The position numbers and the translations under genes are program-made. The notes beneath the pieces were generated by a model that had not been told where the DNA came from, ran no database searches, and was given only the letters and a program-made list of their open reading frames with translations. This document shows, in pieces, positions 1 through 8,016 of a DNA stretch of 64,000 nt. Source of the DNA: an uncultured Bacteroidota bacterium (GTDB lineage Bacteria; Bacteroidota; Bacteroidia; Flavobacteriales; Flavobacteriaceae); assembly GCA_902598305.1 (NCBI GenBank), contig CACKBL010000005.1, positions 62,001 to 126,000 on the forward strand. Direction: 5' to 3'. Positions within the stretch are counted from its first letter, which is position 1, and each line of letters opens with the position of its first letter.

Positions 1-1665
1 TTCGAGTGATGGATTTATCTCAACTAATTTTTCAAATTTTTCTGTCGGTGTAAATAATATATTTTTTTTAATTGACTTATTTGAATCAATCTTTACCTTA
101 ATAAAATCATTTTTTAGTGATTTTCTAATATATTCTGTTAGTTTTGGAAGCTCATACTCTAATTCTTTTTTATTAATGTCTGAAATTACAGTATATTTTA
201 CCTCATTATTATTTTTTTTTGGTCTACTTATTTTCAGCAAAGAGGCTATATTAAATTCTTTATTTTGTAATTTCATATCATGATAAGTATTCCAGCATCT
301 TTCCAAATCCTCTTGTGTAAAATTACTTTCATTCCCTATACTTTTCGATTTCGATAAATCACCACTTGTTTTTCTTTTTTTAAATGTTCTTTTTTTTTCA
401 ACACTTGCTAGTGAAAAGGAAGAGACTTCTTTAAATCCTGAACCTAACTTTGGAGTTTTCTTTTTTAATTCATCTTTGTTGATTTCTTCTTTAGAGTCAT
501 ATTTAGGAATTGAATTTTCTAAGGAATTTTTATTAGTCCTCTCATTTTTATCATTTTCAATAATTATTAGTTTTTCATCATTTTTTAAGGTTTTTTTTTT
601 AAGAATATTTTCTCCCTCTGCTTTTATGGATGAAATCTCCATTAAACACAATTCGGCATGAATTCTTTTATTATCAATATTTTTAAAATTTATTTCAAAT
701 GAATTTGTGATATTGAGTGCTTTTCTAATCCAATCTAAATCAACTCTTTTTGATTGATTATAATAGAAGTTTTTTAAGTTTTCGCTTGTTTCAATTAATT
801 TAAATGTGTTTTCATTCTTGCAGAAAAAAAGATTCCTAAAATGATTTGAGAGGCCAATAATAAAATCTATTTCACTATATCCATTTGCTATTATCTTATC
901 AATGCCTATTAAAACTTCTGAAATATTTTTTTCAATAATTTTGTCACAAATATTCAAGTATAGTTCAGATCCGATTATATTTAAGTTCTTTGAAACTTTA
1001 TTAATGCTTAAATTGTTGTCACAAAAGTTTATCATCCTGTCTAATATTTGCAAACCATCTCTTAAAGATCCATCTGAAGACTCTGCTATTAGAAATAGAG
1101 CCTCATCATCGAATTTAATTTCTTGTTCCAATAAGATAGCCTCCAGTTTCTTTTTTATATCTAAAACACTTATCCTCTTAAAATCATAAATTTGGCATCT
1201 TGACAAGACAGTAGGTAAGATTTTTGATTTTTCAGTAGTAGCTAGTATAAAAATGACATGTTCAGGTGGTTCCTCTAACGTTTTAAGAAATGCATTAAAT
1301 GCATCTATTGTTAACATGTGTGCTTCGTCAATTATATATATTTTATAATTACCAATCCTTGGAGGTACCCTTACTTTTTCGTTCAAATTTCTCATGTTTT
1401 CAACCCCATTATTCGAAGCAGCATCTAGTTCGAAAATATTAAATGAGTAATCATTATTTTCATCTTCATCTAAATTTATTTTCTTAGCTAAAATTCGTGC
1501 ACAAGTCGTTTTGCCAACCCCTCGCGGACCAGAAAATAATAAAGCTTGGCCTAGCTTACCTTTATTTATTGCATTTTCAAGAGTGCTAGTAACAGCTTCT
1601 TGTCCAACAACATCCTTAAATGTTTTTGGCCGATATTTTATTGCAGAAATTTTATATTCACCCAT
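1..1665 (-). CDS. dnaX: DNA polymerase III subunit gamma/tau (3' part beyond window)
   Basis: Clamp-loader ATPase of the replisome, which loads the beta clamp onto primed DNA. The frame is open from ATG at 1665 down to base 1, so 555 codons are visible and the end lies outside the window. It starts MGEYKISAIKYRPKTF. Walker A GPRGVGKTT is at about residues 46-54, Walker B IIDEAH follows, and the sensor/arginine-finger motif SRC is present. The four-cysteine zinc module found in proteobacterial DnaX is absent; the segment after Walker A runs directly into LDEDENNDYSFNIFELDAASNNG, as I recall for Bacteroidota homologues. The region after about residue 360 is lysine- and serine-rich and low in complexity, as expected of the tau linker. 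The ORF track omits this gene because it has no stop inside the window. It is divergent from rnpB. Confidence 0.96.
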   Translation of the reverse strand, partial: MGEYKISAIKYRPKTFKDVVGQEAVTSTLENAINKGKLGQALLFSGPRGVGKTTCARILAKKINLDEDENNDYSFNIFELDAASNNGVENMRNLNEKVRVPPRIGNYKIYIIDEAHMLTIDAFNAFLKTLEEPPEHVIFILATTEKSKILPTVLSRCQIYDFKRISVLDIKKKLEAILLEQEIKFDDEALFLIAESSDGSLRDGLQILDRMINFCDNNLSINKVSKNLNIIGSELYLNICDKIIEKNISEVLIGIDKIIANGYSEIDFIIGLSNHFRNLFFCKNENTFKLIETSENLKNFYYNQSKRVDLDWIRKALNITNSFEINFKNIDNKRIHAELCLMEISSIKAEGENILKKKTLKNDEKLIIIENDKNERTNKNSLENSIPKYDSKEEINKDELKKKTPKLGSGFKEVSSFSLASVEKKRTFKKRKTSGDLSKSKSIGNESNFTQEDLERCWNTYHDMKLQNKEFNIASLLKISRPKKNNNEVKYTVISDINKKELEYELPKLTEYIRKSLKNDFIKVKIDSNKSIKKNILFTPTEKFEKLVEINPSLE

Positions 1666-1670
1666 TAGCT

Positions 1671-1678
1671 CAAAAATA
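1671..1678 (-). promoter_or_regulatory. Bacteroidota -7 element of dnaX
   Basis: TATTTTTG on the minus strand matches TAnnTTTG exactly. It ends only 5 nt before the dnaX ATG, so the predicted transcript would have almost no leader. No good -33 TTTG lies at the usual distance (the closest is about 25 nt away). Confidence 0.5.
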
Positions 1679-1742
1679 TAAAAAGCTTGTTTAATTTTTT
1701 TATCAAAATTTAAAATTCGATAAAAATTGTTAACAATAATTA

Positions 1743-1750
1743 TAAATTTG
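1743..1750 (+). promoter_or_regulatory. -7 promoter element of rnpB
   Basis: TAAATTTG is an exact TAnnTTTG match. It ends 4 nt before the predicted first base of RNase P RNA (GCAGGTC, 1755), which calibrates the element-to-start distance in this genome. A 10-bp palindrome, TTGTTAACAA, lies at 1727-1736 just upstream. Confidence 0.65.
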
Positions 1751-1754
1751 CAAT

Positions 1755-2041
1755 GCAGGTCTTCTTATCGCTCTAAATTTAGAGAGGAAAGTCCGGACAC
1801 CGAAGAGCAGTATAGCGGGTAATACCCGTCGATTATCGATACGATAATTAGGACTAGTGCAACAGAAAGTATGTACAGGAAAGCTGTAGTGAAATCATGT
1901 AAACTCTATGCGGTGCAACGCCAAATATATCTGCATTTAAGAGTTGCTCGTTCTTTGTAGAGGGGTAGGCGGTTTGAGTTTTTGAGTAATTAAAAACCTA
2001 GATAAATGATAAGACTTGACAGAATCCGGCTTATGACCTGC
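1755..2041 (+). ncRNA. rnpB: RNase P RNA (bacterial type A), compact
   Basis: Catalytic RNA that removes the 5' leader from pre-tRNAs. The conserved 5' block GAGGAAAGTCCGGAC, the central ACAGAAAG and GTGAAA segments, and the 3' block GACAGAATCCGGCTTA are all present. The 5' GCAGGTC pairs with the 3' GACCTGC to form helix P1, which fixes the ends. The resulting length of about 287 nt is shorter than the roughly 377-400 nt of the E. coli and B. subtilis RNAs, so some peripheral helices are probably lost. A run of T follows at once and probably ends transcription. It is divergent from dnaX and convergent with rsmD. Confidence 0.95.
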
Positions 2042-2047
2042 TTTTTT

Positions 2048-2581
2048 TTATTTAAAAAAACTTAGTGAATTTGTTCCATATGTTCTAGTGTCAAATAAAT
2101 GCTTATAATTCCTAAATATATTTTTCTTATGGTGCTCAATAATTAGGATTCCATTTTTTTTTAAAATTTTTTTTCTAAAGATTAAATCTATCAAATCCTG
2201 TATTTTTTCTTTCGTGTGTGAATATGGAGGATCAGCAATAATTAGATCAAACTTTAATTTCGTTATATATAAAAATTTGAGAGTAGTAGAATTAATTATA
2301 TTTAATTTAATGTCAAGTGTTTTTGAAAAATCATGTATAAATTTTACACACTTAATGTTCTTTTCAACTGATGTTATTTTTCTAACACCTCTCGAGGCTA
2401 GCTCATAGCTGATGTTACCACTTCCAGAAAAAAGATCCAAAGCATTTATTTCTTCAAAAACGAAATGCTGATTCAAAATATTAAATAGTGACTCCTTTGT
2501 TCTATCAGTGGTAGGTCTTACATTTTGAAGATTATTATAATTTATTTTTTTCCCTTTAAATTTTCCTGAAATTATTCTCAT
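2048..2581 (-). CDS. rsmD: 16S rRNA (guanine(966)-N2)-methyltransferase
   Basis: Uses S-adenosylmethionine to methylate G966 of 16S rRNA during 30S assembly. The SAM-binding motif ALDLFSGSGN and the catalytic DPPY motif (LIIADPPYS) are visible. I start it at MRIISGKFKG (ATG at 2581) instead of the longer track ORF at 2623, because RsmD proteins normally begin with this R-I-I-x-G-x-x-x-G stretch and the result (177 aa) has the usual length. The gene overlaps the end of the upstream DUF3822 gene by 26 nt, which suggests translational coupling. Confidence 0.93.
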   Translation of the reverse strand: MRIISGKFKGKKINYNNLQNVRPTTDRTKESLFNILNQHFVFEEINALDLFSGSGNISYELASRGVRKITSVEKNIKCVKFIHDFSKTLDIKLNIINSTTLKFLYITKLKFDLIIADPPYSHTKEKIQDLIDLIFRKKILKKNGILIIEHHKKNIFRNYKHLFDTRTYGTNSLSFFK

Positions 2582-3365
2582 AATTATAAAAATAATTGAA
2601 AAATGGAGCTGGGTGATTAACATCTATCTCCAAATTTTCTGGATAAGTAAATTTTGTTTGTGTATGAAATTCTCTAAAAGCATCATAATACTTTTGATAA
2701 TTTAGAAATTTCCCCAAAAAAATGACTATAAATTGATTTTGTTTAAGATAGAATTGCTCCAAAACAAAAAATAAATAATATAAAAATTCCTCTTCATCTT
2801 TGTGGGGGAAGGAATTATAAAGCAGCAACTGGGAGCCTTGATAAATAAATAAATCAAAATAGTCTTTTCTAAGATGAATAAATACCTTTTTTTTTAAATT
2901 TTCGGTAGAGATTTTTGTTAAATAGGGGATTAGCTCAGCTGCAAAATGAGTTATTTCTATGTTGACTTCCAAATCTTTTAAAAGAAGTCCCAACTGCTTG
3001 CTTTTAGAAAAAACAAATACTTGATTACTTGATTTAATAATTTTTGCTTCAATTATTTTATTTATTAAATCATCTTCAGATAAAGATAAATACAGATTTT
3101 TATTTTTTTCTTCAAAGAGTTTCTGTGGTACAATCACTCCTGCATTGTCAAATAAAATACATTTGTTATTCTTTTTTTTAATATTATGATATTTAAACCA
3201 AGTACTAAGAGTTTCTGAATTAATGTTTTTTTTTTCTAAATCGAAATAAAGTGTTTGATCTAAAGTACAAAATGCAGCTCTATCTTTAAAAATTAGTATA
3301 GATAGGTCATCTGAAGTTATTTTTTTATCAATTTGTAGCATCAAAAATTGTTGGCCAATTTCCAT
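2556..3365 (-). CDS. DUF3822 family protein
   Basis: A soluble protein of up to 269 aa with no signal peptide or membrane segment. Length, gene order (directly upstream of rsmD) and the pattern of short hydrophobic strands match DUF3822, a family of unknown function largely restricted to Bacteroidota and thought to have an actin/hsp70-like ATPase fold. I did not find a convincing phosphate-binding motif by eye. The track start overlaps the upstream gene by 38 nt; the internal start MLQIDKK (3341) would reduce this to 14 nt and is equally plausible. Family assignment rests on context as much as on sequence. Confidence 0.7.
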   Translation of the reverse strand: MEIGQQFLMLQIDKKITSDDLSILIFKDRAAFCTLDQTLYFDLEKKNINSETLSTWFKYHNIKKKNNKCILFDNAGVIVPQKLFEEKNKNLYLSLSEDDLINKIIEAKIIKSSNQVFVFSKSKQLGLLLKDLEVNIEITHFAAELIPYLTKISTENLKKKVFIHLRKDYFDLFIYQGSQLLLYNSFPHKDEEEFLYYLFFVLEQFYLKQNQFIVIFLGKFLNYQKYYDAFREFHTQTKFTYPENLEIDVNHPAPFFNYFYNYENNFRKI

Positions 3366-3975
3366 TTGTACTGACGTTGGAAAGAGAGCCTAAAATTATA
3401 TCTGGCCCATTAACACCGTCAACTGAAATTGTCTCATTTTCCTGTTTTAATAAATCTTTGTTTTGATCATACAAAACAATATTTTTTGAAACTTTGACCT
3501 CAAAAACAGGAACCTTGTAGCCATTCTTGTCAATTATCATTGATTTTATTTTAAAAACACTATCCTCTACACCCTCTACTGGAAGAAAAGCCATTCTTTT
3601 ATATTCCTCATTTCCTTTGAACAAAGAATCTTTAACATTTACAGTTCCCAGAGTGTCAATGACAATAATCTCTCTAAGCATATCTATTCTATATACTCGA
3701 TCGTACTCTAAATATGATGAATCTCTTTTTTCAATTAAGGTAAAAATACCCGTATCAATAAATTTAATTAGACTATCAAAATTATCAGAGAAAACACCTT
3801 TTACGTCTTTATGGGCAATTTGAGCTTTCCTAATTAATTTTAATTTATTTATAACCTGAGCGTATCTTTTATTTTTAATTTCATTGAACTCAATAGGTCC
3901 ATTGATTGAGTCATAGATTTTATAACTAAAAAAAATAATTAATATCCAAAGAAAAGCGAGAATACCTTTTTTCAT
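3328..3975 (-). CDS. Conserved membrane-anchored protein of unknown function
   Basis: 215 aa. Residues about 4-20 (GILAFLWILIIFFSYKIY) form one N-terminal transmembrane or uncleaved signal segment. The rest is a hydrophilic, strand-rich domain predicted to lie in the periplasm. There are no cysteines and no known catalytic motif. The segment NKLKLIRKAQIAHKDVKGVFSDNFDSL resembles the start of pilin-like or 'gelling' domains (helix followed by a KGxYxxxFDxL pattern), but this is only an impression. It precedes DUF3822 and rsmD and overlaps the former, so the three genes are probably co-transcribed. Confidence 0.75.
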   Translation of the reverse strand: MKKGILAFLWILIIFFSYKIYDSINGPIEFNEIKNKRYAQVINKLKLIRKAQIAHKDVKGVFSDNFDSLIKFIDTGIFTLIEKRDSSYLEYDRVYRIDMLREIIVIDTLGTVNVKDSLFKGNEEYKRMAFLPVEGVEDSVFKIKSMIIDKNGYKVPVFEVKVSKNIVLYDQNKDLLKQENETISVDGVNGPDIILGSLSNVSTNGNWPTIFDATN

Positions 3976-4029
3976 TTTAGATTTTTAGACGTTTTGGACA
4001 AATCTACAATTTTTTTTTATTCTTCAATG

Positions 4030-4065
4030 TTTGTTTAATTACAAATTTAAAATAGATTATATTTG
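4030..4065 (+). promoter_or_regulatory. Promoter of kdsB (TTTG-N24-TATATTTG)
   Basis: TATATTTG at 4058-4065 is an exact -7 match. TTTG at 4030-4033 could be the -33 box but the spacer is 24 nt, a little long. The element ends 5 nt before the kdsB ATG, which predicts a leaderless or nearly leaderless mRNA when calibrated on rnpB. Confidence 0.5.
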
Positions 4066-4070
4066 GTTAA

Positions 4071-4814
4071 ATGAGAGTGATTGCTATAATTCCTGCGAGA
4101 TTAAACTCTAAACGCTTTCCTAGAAAATTAATGGAAAAAATTAACGGTACACCCTTGATTTTAATGACTTATCAAAATTTATTATCTATGAATATTTTTG
4201 ATGAAATAATAGTTGCTACTGATAGCTTGGAAATTTCGGACATTATTAAAAACAATGGAGGTGAAGTTTTTATTAGTAAAAAAGAACACTTTTGTGGAAG
4301 TGACAGGGTGTCTGAGGCATCTGGGAACTTCAAATCTGACATTGTAATTAATGTTCAAGGTGATGAACCATTTGTAAAATTAAAGAGTATTAAAAAAATA
4401 ATTGATTTTTTCAGTTATAAAAAAAATAAAAATATTCCTGTTGTTTCACTTATATATAAAACAAATAATATTGAAATAATTGATGATGAAAATTGCGTAA
4501 AAGTTGTTACTGATAAAAATAATTTTGCAATGTATTTTTCAAGAAGTAAAATTCCTTTTATAAGAAATATTGATAAAAGTTTTAATTTCTTCATTCATGT
4601 CGGAGTTTATGGATTTTTAAGTCAATCTATTATTGAATTTTCAAGTTTAAAACCAAGTAAACTTGAAAAGATAGAAATGTTAGAATGTATTAGATTTATT
4701 GAAAATGGAAAAAAAATTAAGATGATTCCTATTGACTATCCAACAATAGGAATTGACACACCCAATGATTTAATAGAAGCGAAAAAATATTTAGAATCTA
4801 TTAAACATGTTTAG
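4071..4814 (+). CDS. kdsB: 3-deoxy-manno-octulosonate cytidylyltransferase
   Basis: Makes CMP-Kdo from CTP and Kdo, the activated sugar for the inner core of lipopolysaccharide. The N-terminal nucleotide-binding loop IIPARLNSKRFPRKL, the metal-binding INVQGDEPF motif and C-terminal PTIGIDTPNDLIEAKKYL are typical. At 247 aa it has the usual length. Together with kdsC at 40.2 kb it shows that this cell makes a Kdo-type lipid A core. The stop overlaps the start of the next gene by 8 nt, so the acyltransferase is likely co-translated. Confidence 0.96.
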   Translation: MRVIAIIPARLNSKRFPRKLMEKINGTPLILMTYQNLLSMNIFDEIIVATDSLEISDIIKNNGGEVFISKKEHFCGSDRVSEASGNFKSDIVINVQGDEPFVKLKSIKKIIDFFSYKKNKNIPVVSLIYKTNNIEIIDDENCVKVVTDKNNFAMYFSRSKIPFIRNIDKSFNFFIHVGVYGFLSQSIIEFSSLKPSKLEKIEMLECIRFIENGKKIKMIPIDYPTIGIDTPNDLIEAKKYLESIKHV

Positions 4815-5352
4815 CTATATATGTGAAATTCTTACTTTTAAAATATTTAAATTTAAGGTGAAAGGCAATTTCCCAATCAATAAAAAGCTTATTGTTTTAG
4901 TTTTTCCTCATACCAGTAACTGGGATTTTATTATTGCTATTGGAGTAAGGAAGTTACTTCGTGAAGAAATTAACTTTGTGATAAAAAAAGAATACTACAA
5001 TTTTTTTACTACTAATTTTTTTAATAGCCTTGGTGGAAGACCGATTGATAGAGGTGGTAAAATGAATTCAGTTGAAAAAATTTCACAAATGTTTGAAAAC
5101 AACGAAGTTTTTAGAATTGCTATAGCTCCAGAGGGAACCAGAAAATTAGTATCTCAATGGAAAACTGGTTTTTATCATATTGCCTTGAAGGCCAATTGTA
5201 AGATACTACCAGTTGCATTTGATTGGAAAAAACGTGAGGTTAAAATATTTAATGTTTTTTCAGCAACTTGTAACTTCGAAAATGATTTAAAACTTTTAAA
5301 ATCCTTATTTAAAGGAGTTGAAGGAAAAATCCCAGAAAACAGTAAGCTTTAG
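4807..5352 (+). CDS. PlsC-like 1-acylglycerol-3-phosphate acyltransferase family protein
   Basis: 181 aa, membrane-associated acyltransferase. The HX4D catalytic motif is HTSNWD, followed by GRPIDR and the acceptor-binding motif PEGTR, in the order found in the LPLAT/PlsC superfamily. The protein is short for a true PlsC (often about 240 aa) but typical of the flavobacterial short group that starts with a few hydrophobic residues. Overlap with kdsB suggests a role in the outer membrane, perhaps in lipid acylation, but the substrate cannot be read from the sequence. It ends convergently with yebC, only 3 nt apart. Confidence 0.85.
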   Translation: MFSYICEILTFKIFKFKVKGNFPINKKLIVLVFPHTSNWDFIIAIGVRKLLREEINFVIKKEYYNFFTTNFFNSLGGRPIDRGGKMNSVEKISQMFENNEVFRIAIAPEGTRKLVSQWKTGFYHIALKANCKILPVAFDWKKREVKIFNVFSATCNFENDLKLLKSLFKGVEGKIPENSKL

Positions 5353-5355
5353 AAT

Positions 5356-6063
5356 TTATTTAAGGTTACTAAATACATTAAGAACATCATTATCTTCCTC
5401 TATTAAATTAATAAGTTTATTTACTTCCTCTTTGTTTAATTTATCTAACTCTAAAGTGTTTGTTGGAATTCTCTCAAATTCTGATGATAAAATATTAATA
5501 GATTTGCTTTCTAATTTATGTTGAATTAAACCAAAGTTATCAAAAGGTGCATAAACATATACCTCATCATCAACAGTAAAAAGTTCGTCTATACCGTAGT
5601 CAATTAATTCTAATTCAAGTTCTTCCAAATCTAAACCTTTTGGATTAAATTTAAAATTACATTTATGCTCGAACAAATATTCTACAGAACCTGAAATACC
5701 AAGAGATCCTCCAAATTTATTAAAATAACTTCTTATGTTGGCAACTGTTCTATTATTGTTATCGGTTGCGGTTTCAATTAATATTGCTATTCCATGAGGT
5801 GCATATCCTTCAAAAAGGATTTTTTTGTAGCCAATTGTGTTAGAATCATTTGCTTTTTTAAGTGCTCTTTTAATATTTTCTTTTGGCATATTGGCACTTT
5901 TGGCGTTTTGTATTAACGCTCTTAGTTTTGAATTTGTTTTGGGGTCAACTCCTCCTTCTTTAGCACAAATCGTAATCTCTTTAACAATCTTTGTAAAGGT
6001 CTTTGCCATTGAGGACCACCTTTTGATTTTTCTACTTTTTCTAAATTCAAATGCTCTTCCCAT
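5356..6063 (-). CDS. yebC: YebC/PmpR (TACO1) family protein
   Basis: Soluble protein of 235 aa. I start it at MGRAFEFRKSRKIKRW (ATG at 6063) because the family begins with this basic helix; the track ORF adds 14 residues that overlap the upstream gene. The signature AKSANMPKENIKRALKKA and EGYAPHGIAILIE are clear. Family members have been described both as transcription regulators and as factors that help ribosomes through difficult sequences; which applies here is not shown. It overlaps the upstream epimerase-like gene by 17 nt in the gcvT-epimerase-yebC cluster. Confidence 0.93.
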   Translation of the reverse strand: MGRAFEFRKSRKIKRWSSMAKTFTKIVKEITICAKEGGVDPKTNSKLRALIQNAKSANMPKENIKRALKKANDSNTIGYKKILFEGYAPHGIAILIETATDNNNRTVANIRSYFNKFGGSLGISGSVEYLFEHKCNFKFNPKGLDLEELELELIDYGIDELFTVDDEVYVYAPFDNFGLIQHKLESKSINILSSEFERIPTNTLELDKLNKEEVNKLINLIEEDNDVLNVFSNLK

Positions 6064-6883
6064 TTTTCTGCTTATCAGTATGTGAATCAGACAAAACCTC
6101 ATCACATGTAATCGTTAAATGACTTGGTAATTTGTTTTCTCTAGGTAAAACTGCAATATAGTGTAAGTCATTTATTGTAAATACTTGTTTAAACACTATT
6201 TTATTAAAGTTTCTGTGAATTGCTAATTTTTTAAAAAACTCATGATGACTAATCAAATCCGTGCTTCCTAAATGAAAAATTCCATTCAATCCTTGATTAA
6301 TGATGTAATGAATTTGTTGACATAATTTTAAAATACTATTAACATTAATTATTGAATTTGGAAAAACTTCAAATGGTTTTTTATCTAGCATTTTATCCTT
6401 CATCTCTTTAATTCTTGGGCAGTTTACACCAAATATCATTGGAAGTCTAGCAATAACAAAATTTTTAGTTTCCATTCTCAGAATTGCATTTTCAATCTTA
6501 ATTTTAAAAATACCATATTTACTTTCTGACAATGTCTTATCGTATTCGTATGAGGGGTAATTGTGAAATGAATCAAAAACATTTGATGATGATAAAAAAA
6601 TCAACTTAAAATTGAATTTTTTCGAATAACTAATCAATAAATTATGTAAAGTGATTTGATCTTCAAAAGGTCCTCTTAATGAGGAAATTATGATACTTGG
6701 TTTTATTTTAGATAAAAGTTTTTCTATGTTATCTTTTTCGATATCGTACTTAAAAAAATGCTTATTCTTTTTAAAATTAATATTTGAGTTATAGGTGCCA
6801 AATGTTTTGAAGAAAGGGCTTAAATCCTTGTATAATGAGTACCCTATAAATCCACTTCCACCAAGAATTAAAATATTATTCAC
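6047..6883 (-). CDS. NAD(P)-dependent sugar-nucleotide-binding (RmlD-like) oxidoreductase
   Basis: 278 aa Rossmann-fold protein. The glycine-rich loop GGSGFIG is at residues 8-14. The central region has LIFLSSSNVFD in place of the usual xSTxxVY and a YEYDKTLSESK helix, which carries the YxxxK active-site spacing (YDKTLSESK is near this pattern but the exact catalytic Tyr and Lys are unclear). It resembles RmlD-type dTDP-4-dehydrorhamnose reductases in layout, but substrate use is unknown. It starts immediately after the gcvT stop and overlaps yebC, so it lies in one transcription unit with both. Confidence 0.78.
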   Translation of the reverse strand: MNNILILGGSGFIGYSLYKDLSPFFKTFGTYNSNINFKKNKHFFKYDIEKDNIEKLLSKIKPSIIISSLRGPFEDQITLHNLLISYSKKFNFKLIFLSSSNVFDSFHNYPSYEYDKTLSESKYGIFKIKIENAILRMETKNFVIARLPMIFGVNCPRIKEMKDKMLDKKPFEVFPNSIINVNSILKLCQQIHYIINQGLNGIFHLGSTDLISHHEFFKKLAIHRNFNKIVFKQVFTINDLHYIAVLPRENKLPSHLTITCDEVLSDSHTDKQKNGKSI

Positions 6884-7969
6884 TTAAGATTTAATAAAAG
6901 GTAAAGAATAAATTTTAGCCTTAAATATTTTTCTGTTGTTGTCGACAAAAACTTCTTCACCATAATTTAGCTTATCTTTTAAAATAAAACCTATTCCAAT
7001 TGGTGTTTTTAGAGTTGGCGAAAAAGTTCCTGATGTAATCCTTCCTATTTTCTCTTTGTCTGAATTAAGGATTATGTTTCCTTTTCTAGGAATGATTCTT
7101 TCCTCAGACTTAATTCCGGTAATCATGTACTTACATCCTTTTTTTATATCCTCTTCGATAAAGCTACTTCCATAAAAATTTGTCTCAGTTCTAGTAATCC
7201 AACTTAAACCAGCCTCAATAGGAGATGTATTTTCATCAATTTCATTTCCATACAAGCAATAACCCATTTCTATTCTTAATGAATCTCTAGCTGCAAGACC
7301 AATCGGCAAAATATTAAATTCATTTCCTTCATTGAACAGTGCATCCCATATCCGCTGAACATTTTCATTATCGCAATAAATTTCGTAACCTCCAGCGCCA
7401 GTATAACCAGTTGATCCAACAATCACTTTTTTTATTCCAGCTATATTAGTCACACAGTTCATATAATTTTTTAAAGTCCCAAAATTAAAATCAGAAATTT
7501 TATTTAAAAGATTGGTTGAATTTGGACCTTGAACTGATAAAAGAGAAATATTTTCTGAAATATTTTTCAAGACAGCATTAAATTTTTTATTTAATGAGTT
7601 TAGATGTTCCCAATCTTTTTCAATATTAGATGCGTTTACAACTAATATATACTTATTTTCCTCTAATTTGTAAACTATTAAATCATCTATAATCCCTGAA
7701 TTTAAGTTTGGGAAGTAATTATATTGAGCTCCGCCAATGAATAATTTCTTGATATCATTACTGCAACAATATTGTAAAAAATTTTCAGCATTTTCACCTT
7801 CAACTAAAAACTCACCCATGTGTGAAACGTCAAATACTCCTACACTATTTCTTACACAATTATGTTCATTGATTATGCTCCCATAAGAAATTGGCATATT
7901 GTAACCGGCAAAACTTGTCATATTAGCCCCTAATGATTTATGAATTTCGTAAAGCTTTGTTTTTTTCAT
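6884..7969 (-). CDS. gcvT: Aminomethyltransferase (glycine cleavage T protein)
   Basis: 361 aa. Transfers the aminomethyl carbon from the lipoylated H protein to tetrahydrofolate, releasing ammonia. Motifs include SFAGYNMPISYGS, VFDVSHMGEFLVEG, STGYTGAGGYEIYC and RDSLRIEMGYCLYGNEI, all characteristic of GcvT folate-binding domains. Length is standard. It is the first gene of a minus-strand group with the epimerase-like gene and yebC. No glycine riboswitch is possible in the 47-bp gap to thrC, which is too short. Confidence 0.96.
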   Translation of the reverse strand: MKKTKLYEIHKSLGANMTSFAGYNMPISYGSIINEHNCVRNSVGVFDVSHMGEFLVEGENAENFLQYCCSNDIKKLFIGGAQYNYFPNLNSGIIDDLIVYKLEENKYILVVNASNIEKDWEHLNSLNKKFNAVLKNISENISLLSVQGPNSTNLLNKISDFNFGTLKNYMNCVTNIAGIKKVIVGSTGYTGAGGYEIYCDNENVQRIWDALFNEGNEFNILPIGLAARDSLRIEMGYCLYGNEIDENTSPIEAGLSWITRTETNFYGSSFIEEDIKKGCKYMITGIKSEERIIPRKGNIILNSDKEKIGRITSGTFSPTLKTPIGIGFILKDKLNYGEEVFVDNNRKIFKAKIYSLPFIKS

Positions 7970-8016
7970 TTAATGTTTTTTTCAAAATATAATTTGATTT
8001 AAAACTACTTCTTAAA

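Noticed and set aside
476-1189. Plus-strand ORFs of 61 and 95 aa opposite dnaX
   Set aside because: They lie entirely within the dnaX frame on the other strand and are low-complexity Ser/Phe-rich shadows.
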